Assembly: GCA_002308795.1 (NCBI GenBank)
Contig: DBVV01000129.1
Coordinates: 1-32,134, forward strand
Length of the DNA stretch: 32,134 bases
Source: Mageeibacillus sp. UBA1255
GTDB taxonomy: Bacteria; Bacillota; Clostridia; UBA1212; UBA1255
Reading direction: 5' to 3'
How positions within the stretch are numbered: the first letter of the stretch is position 1; every line of letters begins with the position of its first letter. A model generated the notes under the pieces. That model had not been told where the DNA came from. It saw only the letters and a program-made list of their open reading frames with translations, and made no database searches. Below are positions 23,029 through 30,948 of the stretch, in pieces. The translations under genes and the position numbers were made by a program.

Positions 23029-25317
23029 ATGAAACGATTTGCTTTGCTGATAGCAGTTGCTTTAACACTGGGAGCGGTATTGCCGGCCTGCACGACCGGG
23101 CGCCCGGACGTGACGCCTTCGGAAGGAAAAGTAACCGATACGGTTTCAACTCATCCAGGCGGAGAGGCGACAGATGCGGCGGCAACTCCTGCGGCTGTGA
23201 ATTATCCCGTAGCTTCGGGGCCGATCGCAGCTCCGGCGCCTGAGAAAAAGCCGATCACCCGGGACAATATCGTTATCAACGCTTATCTTGTGCAGCTTCA
23301 GAACGAAGAGCTCCGCCGCGCCATGCTTGAATATATGAAGCAGGCGGAGATCGACGTGGTGTCGCACGTGTACGTTGACAACGTGTGGGTCGCGGAAGGT
23401 CATACGTTTGATAAATACGTTCCGATAATGCAAGATGCCGCAAAATACGGGCTGAAGATCTATTCGCGCGATTACCGTGCCCAGACCGGACCCTCCCGCA
23501 GCAACGAAGAACTCAAAGCGGTCGCCGAACAGTACCGCGACCTCGACGGATTCGGAGGATTTTACGTTGTCGACGAACCGTACGACCCGAACCCGTACGC
23601 CAGAGTCGAAAACGTATTTCGCTCCGTTGTCCCCGACTGCTTCATAAACGTAAATTTCCTCCCGCGCGGCGCGTATCCGGAGGGCACGTACTACAAGCGC
23701 CTGACTGATTACGGCAGTCTCGTGAATTACTGGGGCACGCTGTCGCTGGACACGTACTGCTTCGATAAAAGCGGGGGCGTTGACGAATACCAGCTGTTCA
23801 AAAATTACGACGATCTGAGGCGCGCGGCGCTGGATACGGGCATGAATTCGGCCGTGTACGTACAGTCGGTAGGTTACGTGAACTACAGGATGCCTTCGCC
23901 CGGAGATCTTCGCTACAATATGATGGCGGCGCTGGCGTATGGCATAAAGGAACTGAAATTCTTTACCTGGGAAAGGCCGTGGGGCTCCGACGAAGGCTAC
24001 ACCGACGCGATCTTCGACCTGGATCACAAACCGACGGACCTGTATTACGCGGTATGTGAGATCAATAAAAAGATCCACGCGATAGGCTCCTGCCTTGCTT
24101 CGGGCGATGCAGTGGCGGTGTACCATACGCGTCAGAAGACGTCGGGTGCGTACGAGACGGTCCCGAAGGAGTTTAAAGTGCAGGCAACGGGCAAGACTGA
24201 TGCGATCGTGTCTGTGATCGAGCGGCGTGACGGCGGCGGTCAATATCTGATGATCGTCAATAAAAATTTCAAAAAGGCTCAGACGCTCACGTTTACTGTG
24301 GGCGATCTCGAACTGAAGCTGGTCGATGACGTCAATGGCGAGCTGAAAGCCGCTCCTGTTTCGGACGGAGTATTGACGCTAGAACTTGAAGCGGGGGACT
24401 GCGCGCTGCTGGCGGTCACGGGCGGAAAGCTTGACCTGCCCGCAAAAGAAAATAGCGCGGATCTTGCGGTCGCTGCCAGGCTAACCGCGACGTCTGCGAT
24501 AGGCGACGGTACCGCCTTCCTGTGCAACGTCAACGACGGAATATATGACGACGGGGCGAAGGCAACGCTGGTATCGGCTGACGGAACGCCTCAGTATCTG
24601 ACGTTCGACCTCGGAGCCGAACAGGCCGTGAATCGCGTCGACCTCTATCCCGGCGGAAAAGGCGCGGCGTGCTTCCGCTTCTTCCCCGAATCATTCGCTA
24701 TATTGACCTCGACCGACGGAACCACGTGGTATAAAGTAGCAGAAAAGAACGGCTTCGAACCGGACCTTACAAAGGTGCCCGTATTCCGCTTTGACCCCGT
24801 AAACGCCCGCTACGTGCGCGTCGCAGTGACAGGATTTAAGCAGAAGAACGGCAGCGGCTGCGCTGAACTTGGCGAGGTCGCGATATATAATGACAACGGC
24901 ACGATCCAGGACGTCATTCCTACGCTCTACAAGTCGCCGGAGGACAATGAAGGCGAGAGCGTCGAAGAGGGTGCGCGTTTCCTTTCGGTAAACAAGAAGG
25001 TGTTTGAGAAGGGCGAACCGATCATTATCACCGCGCGGGGAGAGGCAAAGGATTATCTGGCATTTTACCCTGAGGTTTACGTGCCAGGCAAGGACGCGGG
25101 CGTGTTCTACGCGACCTTTGACAATACTCTTAGCGGGCGAAACGGCTGGTACCTGCTGGAGAACGACAAGCCTTCTGCCGTTGCGGACTGGTTCTGCGCC
25201 ACGCCTCAAAATCCGCAGGTGGTTCCGTACATAGGCATCCCCGAAGGCGATTATAAGGTCGTTATCAGGGACAACTCAGGCGCGGTGAAGCTCGAGGTGT
25301 TCTTCTCGGTAGAATAA
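23029..25317 (+). CDS. Lipoprotein with TIM-barrel-like domain and discoidin module
   Basis: A 762-residue lipoprotein (lipobox LPAC, Cys21) with a Thr/Ala-rich linker to about residue 75. Residues about 80-385 look like a glycosidase TIM barrel: VINAYLVQL, ADVVSHVYV-like strand, GLKIYSRDYR, GFGGFYVVDEPYD, INVNFLPRG, NSAVYVQSVGY and LKFFTWERPWG. Glu183 in YVVDEP and Glu315 in FTWERP are candidate acid/base and nucleophile of a GH-A-type enzyme; this is inference, and I cannot name the family. A beta-sandwich follows (about 390-475), then an F5/8 type C module (about 480-625; QYLTFDLGAEQAVNRVDLYP, FAILTSTDGTTWYKV, GCAELGEVAIY) and a C-terminal Ig-like domain. GAGGGA precedes the ATG. It follows the GH20 gene by 125 bases and may share its transcript. 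Confidence 0.75.
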   Translation: MKRFALLIAVALTLGAVLPACTTGRPDVTPSEGKVTDTVSTHPGGEATDAAATPAAVNYPVASGPIAAPAPEKKPITRDNIVINAYLVQLQNEELRRAMLEYMKQAEIDVVSHVYVDNVWVAEGHTFDKYVPIMQDAAKYGLKIYSRDYRAQTGPSRSNEELKAVAEQYRDLDGFGGFYVVDEPYDPNPYARVENVFRSVVPDCFINVNFLPRGAYPEGTYYKRLTDYGSLVNYWGTLSLDTYCFDKSGGVDEYQLFKNYDDLRRAALDTGMNSAVYVQSVGYVNYRMPSPGDLRYNMMAALAYGIKELKFFTWERPWGSDEGYTDAIFDLDHKPTDLYYAVCEINKKIHAIGSCLASGDAVAVYHTRQKTSGAYETVPKEFKVQATGKTDAIVSVIERRDGGGQYLMIVNKNFKKAQTLTFTVGDLELKLVDDVNGELKAAPVSDGVLTLELEAGDCALLAVTGGKLDLPAKENSADLAVAARLTATSAIGDGTAFLCNVNDGIYDDGAKATLVSADGTPQYLTFDLGAEQAVNRVDLYPGGKGAACFRFFPESFAILTSTDGTTWYKVAEKNGFEPDLTKVPVFRFDPVNARYVRVAVTGFKQKNGSGCAELGEVAIYNDNGTIQDVIPTLYKSPEDNEGESVEEGARFLSVNKKVFEKGEPIIITARGEAKDYLAFYPEVYVPGKDAGVFYATFDNTLSGRNGWYLLENDKPSAVADWFCATPQNPQVVPYIGIPEGDYKVVIRDNSGAVKLEVFFSVE

Positions 25318-25322
25318 CGGTA

Positions 25323-25341
25323 TAAGCACTGCGGGTGCTTA
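25323..25341. terminator. Possible weak bidirectional terminator between convergent genes
   Basis: TAAGCAC (25323-25329) pairs perfectly with GTGCTTA (25335-25341) around a five-base loop, between the convergent genes ending at 25317 and 25367. No clear T run follows on either strand. Confidence 0.35.
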
Positions 25342-25366
25342 GCATAAATACTTTGAGGCCGAACTG

Positions 25367-26371
25367 TCAACGCATAATTTGCGCAGCGGCCTCCATAACA
25401 CGGCGTTGTCCGTCGTCAATGCTGCCGTCCCGGTTGAGGCACATGTCGATGGTGACAACGCCGCCCATTTTATTGAACGCACCGATATATGCCGCCAGAT
25501 ATTCCGGACTGTATTTGCAGCCCGTCGCTCCCCAGCCGTTGTAGACTTCCCACGGCTTTTCGGGTATTCCCAGGAATGACAACACGTGAGGCAGAGCGTT
25601 CCAGTCGCGGTCCGGATCCGGAAACGCGTTGAAATACACAAGTTCGCCCGCGGTAAAATCGCAAAAAGGCGTCGGGGGCGCGACTGTCTGGAAAAAGTCA
25701 GCGCGAAGGTAGCCGTTCCCTCCGAACGACGTCTCTATCTGAGAACCGGGATGGAGGCATCCGTAATAATTGTTCGCCACCAGCGCCTCCGGATTACCGC
25801 ACTTGACCGCGTCGCGCATCATCGTGAGCCGCACCGCATCGTAACCGATCTCTTTGTATACGCCGTCGAACCACCAGCCCGCGACCTTATCGCCGTATCT
25901 CTGCGCGTACTCTTTTAAAGGCATTGACCATAGCCGCACCAGATCTTCGCTGATAACGCCTCCGACGCCGCCGTGGTAGCCGAAGCGCTCGGCAATTACC
26001 GGATCATTGTCCCGCCCCATGGCGTCGCCCGTATAGTATAAAAACAGTTCGATACCGCGTTTGTTAAGTGCGGAGTGGAGGTCAAGCACCAGATCCCTGT
26101 GTGAGCAACCGTCTTTTATGCCGGTCATCTCTTCGAACGTACGGTTTGGGGCAATAAAGTACCTCGTGCCCTGTTGCATCGTTATGAACAGATACCGGGC
26201 GTCAATTTCGCTTAGCTGCGCCGCTAATTTTTCGCAGTCGAGTTCTTCGACACATTCATCCCACGACGTTACCGTTCCGCGTGTGTTTTTGGATCCTGTA
26301 CCGTTCTGGCTTACGTAAAGATAGTGGCAGAAAACGCCCCATTTTTTGCTTTTAAAAGTGTCCGCTGTCAT
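25367..26371 (-). CDS. GH29-like (alpha-L-fucosidase-type) TIM-barrel protein
   Basis: A 334-residue protein without signal peptide, so probably cytoplasmic. It shows the GH29 barrel pattern in short form: KKWGVFCHYLY (like the FGIFIHWG opening), ARYLFITMQQGTRYF (like the AKYVVLTTKHHDGF strand), GIELFLYYT and GDKVAGWWFDG, where Asp169 sits at the family nucleophile position. Later it has VYNGWGATGCKY and GGVVTIDM. It lacks the C-terminal beta-sandwich usual in GH29 and is shorter than typical members, so it may belong to a neighbouring family with another substrate. ATG 26371 has AAGGAGGG nine bases upstream and is preferred over an in-frame start at 26440. It diverges from the GH43 operon. 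Confidence 0.65.
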   Translation of the reverse strand: MTADTFKSKKWGVFCHYLYVSQNGTGSKNTRGTVTSWDECVEELDCEKLAAQLSEIDARYLFITMQQGTRYFIAPNRTFEEMTGIKDGCSHRDLVLDLHSALNKRGIELFLYYTGDAMGRDNDPVIAERFGYHGGVGGVISEDLVRLWSMPLKEYAQRYGDKVAGWWFDGVYKEIGYDAVRLTMMRDAVKCGNPEALVANNYYGCLHPGSQIETSFGGNGYLRADFFQTVAPPTPFCDFTAGELVYFNAFPDPDRDWNALPHVLSFLGIPEKPWEVYNGWGATGCKYSPEYLAAYIGAFNKMGGVVTIDMCLNRDGSIDDGQRRVMEAAAQIMR

Positions 26372-26461
26372 ATCGGGTTTCCCTCCTTTTCGGCTCCGGG
26401 CCACTCCTTTTTTCGCTCCGTGCTGCCCGGGCGGCGTCAATGATCGTTGATTTCCGGGTCA

Positions 26462-26470
26462 ATTATATCA
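26462..26470 (-). promoter_or_regulatory. Extended -10 promoter of the GH29-like gene
   Basis: On the minus strand TGATATAAT occupies 26470-26462. The -35 region is poor. The start codon lies about 90 bases downstream. Confidence 0.5.
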
Positions 26471-26675
26471 CTTTTCGGGCGGATGGTATAGAAATATCGG
26501 TAACGCTGTCAACGGGTCGCGGCCGGGGGTGCCCGGCGGCGTCAAGCGAGCGATGAAACGGAACAAAAAAGTTCAGGCTAAGAGTTCTGACCCATTTCCA
26601 ACTACCAGCGAAATAATAAGCCGGTTTGGGCACTAAATCGCATTTAGTGGATAGTATTTTTCATAACGGCGGGGT

Positions 26676-26681
26676 TATAAT
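26676..26681 (+). promoter_or_regulatory. Probable -10 box for the GH43 operon
   Basis: A perfect TATAAT lies 34 bases before ATG 26716, with no good -35. If used, it rules out the longer frame beginning at 26626. A possible AraC-dependent promoter would fit a weak -35, since an AraC gene is the next in the operon. Confidence 0.4.
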
Positions 26682-26715
26682 TAAATCGATCCCAACGAAA
26701 GCAGGGCCGAGCAGG

Positions 26716-28212
26716 ATGACAGGAGCGGATATTATCAACTCACGACCGAAACCATGTGGTAAGAAACGCAAAACCACATATTTAATGATAATTGTCGTGA
26801 TATTGACCGCGATCATATCCGGCTGCACGAACGCAGAGCCGGGTATTGTCCCCGGCCGGAAAGACAGCCAAAGCACTACGCCAGGCGATGACGCGAAACC
26901 GTCCGAAGGATCTGAAAAACTGGAGAAGATCATGGATTACACTGCAGACGAACTAAACGAGATCGATAAATACGTCGAACACTCCAAAGGAGCGAAATTG
27001 ACCCTGCACAAATCAAAAACGGACGAGCAGAGCCTGTTTACGCGCATCGTTCAGGACATAGGCGAGATACCGGAAAATTCCAGGCTGAAATTGACCAATT
27101 ACGTGAGATACAGCACGTACATCGCTTTTTCGGAAACCGGGAACCAGCGTCTGTCGGTAAAAGGGGCAGATGATACGGAAATAATAATCGGCTACAACGA
27201 ACTCCATTCAGCCCGATATACTCCGGAAACGGTTTTTAAGAAAAACGTTTTTTATAAGATCGACGTCGGATTTTCGTACTCGTCCGGGATGACGCCTGAA
27301 TTTCATGCAGATTCGGAATATAAGCTTTCGCAGAACGCCCCGTCGTTTGGAGGGATCCCGTCAGAACCGGTAAAAGCGATCGCGGATATCCATCTAAGGG
27401 ATGCGTTCATAATGACAGGCGCGGACGGAAAATATTATATGACCGGAACGTATGACCCCGTAGACTGGGCCAACACAAAAGAAATACACGTTTACCGCTC
27501 GGACGATCTCGCAGACTGGACCGATCTGGGCGCGGTGTGGAATTATCAGCGCGACGCGGACTGGCAGAAAGAGATGATAAAAGACGGCAGCTCGCCGATC
27601 TGGGCACCGGAACTTCACTATATTGGCGGAGATTACTATATCTGCTATTCGCTCGGCTGGGGCGCGATGAAGGGGTCAATACTGAAGAGCAAGACCGGAG
27701 CGCCGGAAGGGCCGTACGAAGATATCTGTAAAAGGCCGGTATTTGACTATATCGACTCGACGTTTTTCGTTGACGACGACGGCGCGGTTTACGCGATATG
27801 GTCTGACGGAATTATTGCCCGCATGAGCGACGATATGACGAAACTTGCCTCTAGCCCGAAGGCGCTCGTCAGTGAAAGCGGTCTCAGAGTAGGGTTTGAA
27901 GGGTGTTTCCTTTTTAAAATAAACGGGCTGTACTACTTATGTTCGGCAACGTACGGGATCCATTACAGGGAAGACGGTTCGGCGTATCAGTCGTACGACA
28001 GTTTTTACGCGGTTTCAGATACGCTGGAAGGGCCGTACAGCGAACGCCGCCTGCTCCTGATAAACGGAGGACATAACAACATTTTCCGCGCAAACGACGG
28101 AAAAATATACACTACGGCTTTTTACGGCAACGATTTTTCGGAAAAGCCTGCTATTGCGGAGATAAAAGTGACAGAAGACGGACTGCTTAAAGTGCTGTCT
28201 AACGGATGGTGA
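26716..28212 (+). CDS. GH43-like glycosidase lipoprotein
   Basis: A 498-residue lipoprotein. The signal is preceded by a longer charged N-terminus (KKRK at 16-19), with lipobox IISGC giving Cys37. Residues about 90-215 form a beta-rich domain I do not recognise. From about 220 a five-bladed propeller of GH43 type is visible: HLRDAFIM with Asp229 as candidate base, YYMTGTYDPVDW, VYRSDDLADWTDLG, IWAPELHYIGGDYYICYS, YIDSTFFVDDDG with Asp347 and GFEGCFLFK with Glu395 as candidate acid. All three expected acidic residues are present. Arabinose or xylose side chains are usual GH43 targets, but other specificities exist. ATG 26716 is preferred over a frame opening at 26626 because of the -10 box at 26676. 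The AraC gene begins seven bases after its stop. Confidence 0.8.
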   Translation: MTGADIINSRPKPCGKKRKTTYLMIIVVILTAIISGCTNAEPGIVPGRKDSQSTTPGDDAKPSEGSEKLEKIMDYTADELNEIDKYVEHSKGAKLTLHKSKTDEQSLFTRIVQDIGEIPENSRLKLTNYVRYSTYIAFSETGNQRLSVKGADDTEIIIGYNELHSARYTPETVFKKNVFYKIDVGFSYSSGMTPEFHADSEYKLSQNAPSFGGIPSEPVKAIADIHLRDAFIMTGADGKYYMTGTYDPVDWANTKEIHVYRSDDLADWTDLGAVWNYQRDADWQKEMIKDGSSPIWAPELHYIGGDYYICYSLGWGAMKGSILKSKTGAPEGPYEDICKRPVFDYIDSTFFVDDDGAVYAIWSDGIIARMSDDMTKLASSPKALVSESGLRVGFEGCFLFKINGLYYLCSATYGIHYREDGSAYQSYDSFYAVSDTLEGPYSERRLLLINGGHNNIFRANDGKIYTTAFYGNDFSEKPAIAEIKVTEDGLLKVLSNGW

Positions 28213-28219
28213 ACGGTCG

Positions 28220-29083
28220 ATGCTCAGGATAAATGAAATAGGATGGAATTACTCTCATCCGAGCGGAATGATATACGTCGATCAATATGATGAGCCGGGA
28301 TCATATTTTCTCGGGCTGTTCCAATCACCGACCGTTCTGGTGACAGACGGAAAAGAGATAGAAGTCAGACCGAAGGGGATGGTGCTGTTCCCGCCCGGTT
28401 CAAAGCGGTGTTTTTATCCCAAGGAGAGAGATACGGATCCGGACGGTCTGTGGTCAAATGATTTTATCAAGTTCCATGATGACGGCGATGGCGCGGCGGA
28501 AATACTCGGGATGATCACACCGATGGTACCGTTCTATCCTGAACGCACCGAACATATAAGCAGAGTGATCAAAGAATTGTCGGAGATCGAGAGAAATTAT
28601 ATCAAAACGCCCGAAGTCCGGCGCCTGATCAACAACAGGCTCGAATATATATTGCTGTTTATTGTCGTCAATTCCAGGGATCATATGAAGACTCAGCTTA
28701 TCAACGTGAACGCCGCGGTAGTTCGCAAAATAAAGCAAACGAGGACTTATATGCTTGAGAATCCCGGGCAGGCGTGGAATATCAGCAAGCTGGCGGAAAT
28801 GGCAGGCGTGAGCCAGTCATACTTTTCCAGATTATACAAAAAAATATTCGGGACTACTCCGATGAAGGATCTGAATGAAAGGCGGATAGAGAAAGCCAAG
28901 TATTATTTCAGCTGCACGGTTCTTTCCATCAAAGAGGTGGCGTATAAGACCGGATTTAAAGACGAATATTATTTCATACATGCTTTTAAGGCCGCGACGG
29001 GCACAACGCCCGGTAATTATTGTAAGCTTCACCAGAACAACGACACGAGCAACGTTTTGTATATAAACGAAAAGGATCTGTAA
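28220..29083 (+). CDS. AraC-family transcriptional regulator
   Basis: A 287-residue regulator. Residues 1 to about 110 form a cupin-like sensor region (SYFLGLFQSPTVLVTDG, PKGMVLFPPGSKRCFYP). Residues about 180-280 are a double helix-turn-helix: WNISKLAEMAGVSQSYFSRL then FGTTPMKDLNERRIEKA and SIKEVAYKTGFKDEYYFIHA, ending FKAATGTTPGNY, the standard AraC signature. It follows the GH43 gene by seven bases, implying joint translation, and most likely controls this sugar operon in response to a released sugar. The operator cannot be located from sequence alone. Confidence 0.85.
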   Translation: MLRINEIGWNYSHPSGMIYVDQYDEPGSYFLGLFQSPTVLVTDGKEIEVRPKGMVLFPPGSKRCFYPKERDTDPDGLWSNDFIKFHDDGDGAAEILGMITPMVPFYPERTEHISRVIKELSEIERNYIKTPEVRRLINNRLEYILLFIVVNSRDHMKTQLINVNAAVVRKIKQTRTYMLENPGQAWNISKLAEMAGVSQSYFSRLYKKIFGTTPMKDLNERRIEKAKYYFSCTVLSIKEVAYKTGFKDEYYFIHAFKAATGTTPGNYCKLHQNNDTSNVLYINEKDL

Positions 29084-29112
29084 ACGATAGTTAGACGGAA
29101 AGGACGACCGCC

Positions 29113-29458
29113 ATGACGAGACGCGAAACTGTAATACAGGCACTAAATCATAAAGAGACGGAAAAATTGCCCTGGTTCGTGGAATTTACCGGACAGGAGT
29201 GCGAAAAAGTGGCGAAAGCATTAGGCGACGACCATTTCATTGACCGGTTACGGAGACAAGCTGAGCTTCTGGGGAACGATCTCTACGCAAAAAGCATTGC
29301 CAAATCTTACGCCGGAAGAGGTCAAACAAAAGATACGGGACACAGTCCGGATAATGCGAAAAGGAGGCGGGTTTATCCTTGCCCCCACGCATGCGATCCC
29401 GAACGATGTGCCCGTGGAAAACGTACTTGCTATGCTTGAGGAGTTCAGTAAATATTAA
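29113..29458 (+). pseudogene. Uroporphyrinogen-decarboxylase-like (MtaA/CmuA-type) gene with large internal deletion
   Basis: The first about 43 residues from ATG 29113 (MTRRETVIQALNHKETEKLP, then WFVEFTGQECEKVAKALGDD) are the typical start of URO-D-family methyltransferase or decarboxylase proteins. From about 29243 another frame reads GYGDKLSFWGTISTQKALPN, then TPEEVKQKIRDTVRIMRKGG, GFILAPTHAIPNDVPVENVL and AMLEEFSKY, which is the typical end. Family members have about 330-360 residues; here only about 115 remain and the two halves are in different frames. The central barrel with substrate and metal residues is missing. A good ribosome site (AAAGGA) and an intact stop remain. Its place between the AraC and surface-protein genes suggests an ancestral operon member. 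Confidence 0.8.
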
Positions 29459-29486
29459 AACGGCAGAAACACAAGGAGGATCTGAA

Positions 29487-30866
29487 ATGAAAAGCAGAAT
29501 TTTAGCGATCTTGATAGCAGCAGCGCTTGTTATTTCGCTGATCAGCATCGGCAGTTTCGGTGAGCAAGCTGCTGACCAGGCTGATTTCGTTATGAAAAAC
29601 GGATACGTTAACCCCCGGGCCAGCGAGATACTGGCGATCGAAGGGTCGTTCGAGTACGATACTTCTAAATATACAAGGGGCGCGGTAGTGATCGACACGA
29701 ATAAAACGGAGAGTGAAGAATACAACGGACAGTTCTTCTTCCACACCGGCGCCGGAGATAAATTCACTTTTACGGTGGATTTCGGAACGTTTAAGGCGGA
29801 CAAGTTTTCGTATATGCATTACGGCGGTGTGGCTGAGCCTACAGAGTTCGACGTATTTGCAAACGGTGTTAAACTCGGTTCTGGCGCGTCAACGGGCGGC
29901 ACAGGCTGGCTGGATCTTTGGGAAGGGTATAACGGTGCCATGCAGGATTCGTTCGAGATAAACCCGCCCATAAGCGGCGTACAGACGATCGTGATCGAAC
30001 TTACTTCGTCCAGCCCGGCATGGCCCGCAAACGCTATCGGACTCTTTGAGTTTTTTGACAGCGGGGCATACGATCCGGAGCAGAGCGTTGACAACGAACC
30101 CGATTTTGTGATGACTGAGGACAGTCTGGCGATAAATGCGAGAAAAGTGCTGCTTAAACGCGGCGCAATTACCAGGGACAGCGAACAGTTCTTAACAGAC
30201 CACGCGATCGGCGTCAATTCTGCTTCGGCGGAGCAGCCTGAATATGACGGTATGTTCTTTATTCACGGCGGCGCGGGTGATACGATCACGTTCACGGTAG
30301 ACTTCGGCGAAAAGATCGTTGACGCCATGTCGTATATGTCGTACGGACTGGCTGTGGAAAGTACTGATTTTGACCTTTTCATTAATGACGAGCTTCAGGG
30401 AAGCGGCGAGGGCCTCGGCGGCAACGGCTGGGAGCTCGAGGATTACAATAATGCAAATTATGACGAATTTAAATTTGCAAAGCCTGTGACCGGCTTGTGC
30501 ACCGTTAAAATTCAGATCACGGCGTCAAGCCCGGCCTGGCCTGCGAATAATATCGGAATGTTCACGTTCTATGAAGCTGCTCCTGCTACGCCTACTCCTG
30601 AAGCAGCGGTGACGGACGAGCCTTCTGCTCCTACTGACGCGCCAACTGAGGCGCCAACCGCCGCGCCGACTGACGTACCTGCGACTGACTCCGCCACGGC
30701 TCCTGCGGCTACTGCTCCTGAGAAGACGGCTGACAACGGCGGGAAGACGGCGGACAATAAACCTAATGCCGGGCTTATCGCCGGTATTTCGATCGGCGCT
30801 GCTGTGCTGGTCGCCGCAGTGGTGATCGCCATAGTGATGGCAGGTAAAAAGAAGAAATCTAAATAA
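29487..30866 (+). CDS. Membrane-anchored surface protein with twin beta-rich modules
   Basis: A 459-residue surface protein. The signal peptide covers residues 1 to about 27. Two homologous modules, at about 32-195 and 205-365, share DFVM openings, then YNGQFFFHTGAGDKFTFTVD / YDGMFFIHGGAGDTITFTVD, KFSYMHYGG / AMSYMSYGL, and closing SSPAWPANAIGLFEFF / SSPAWPANNIGMFTFY. The fold looks like a carbohydrate-binding beta-sandwich (CBM6-like), but I cannot name the family. A Thr/Pro/Ala linker (about 366-425), a membrane span (about 430-452) and a KKKKSK tail follow; there is no LPXTG-like motif. AAGGAGGA at 29473-29480 fixes ATG 29487. It is 28 bases after the URO-D remnant and probably part of the GH43 operon. 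A binding role is inferred. Confidence 0.8.
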   Translation: MKSRILAILIAAALVISLISIGSFGEQAADQADFVMKNGYVNPRASEILAIEGSFEYDTSKYTRGAVVIDTNKTESEEYNGQFFFHTGAGDKFTFTVDFGTFKADKFSYMHYGGVAEPTEFDVFANGVKLGSGASTGGTGWLDLWEGYNGAMQDSFEINPPISGVQTIVIELTSSSPAWPANAIGLFEFFDSGAYDPEQSVDNEPDFVMTEDSLAINARKVLLKRGAITRDSEQFLTDHAIGVNSASAEQPEYDGMFFIHGGAGDTITFTVDFGEKIVDAMSYMSYGLAVESTDFDLFINDELQGSGEGLGGNGWELEDYNNANYDEFKFAKPVTGLCTVKIQITASSPAWPANNIGMFTFYEAAPATPTPEAAVTDEPSAPTDAPTEAPTAAPTDVPATDSATAPAATAPEKTADNGGKTADNKPNAGLIAGISIGAAVLVAAVVIAIVMAGKKKKSK

Positions 30867-30948
30867 TATGGCCTGATTTCTATAATAAAGCTTGATCCCT
30901 GTAATTATAGTATGATCTCCGGCTTTATAAGAGGAGGAGTGGCGTGAA

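Noticed and set aside
29113..29458. Simple sequencing frameshift in the URO-D-like gene
   Set aside because: Correcting one base would still leave a protein missing more than 200 central residues, so a deletion is required.
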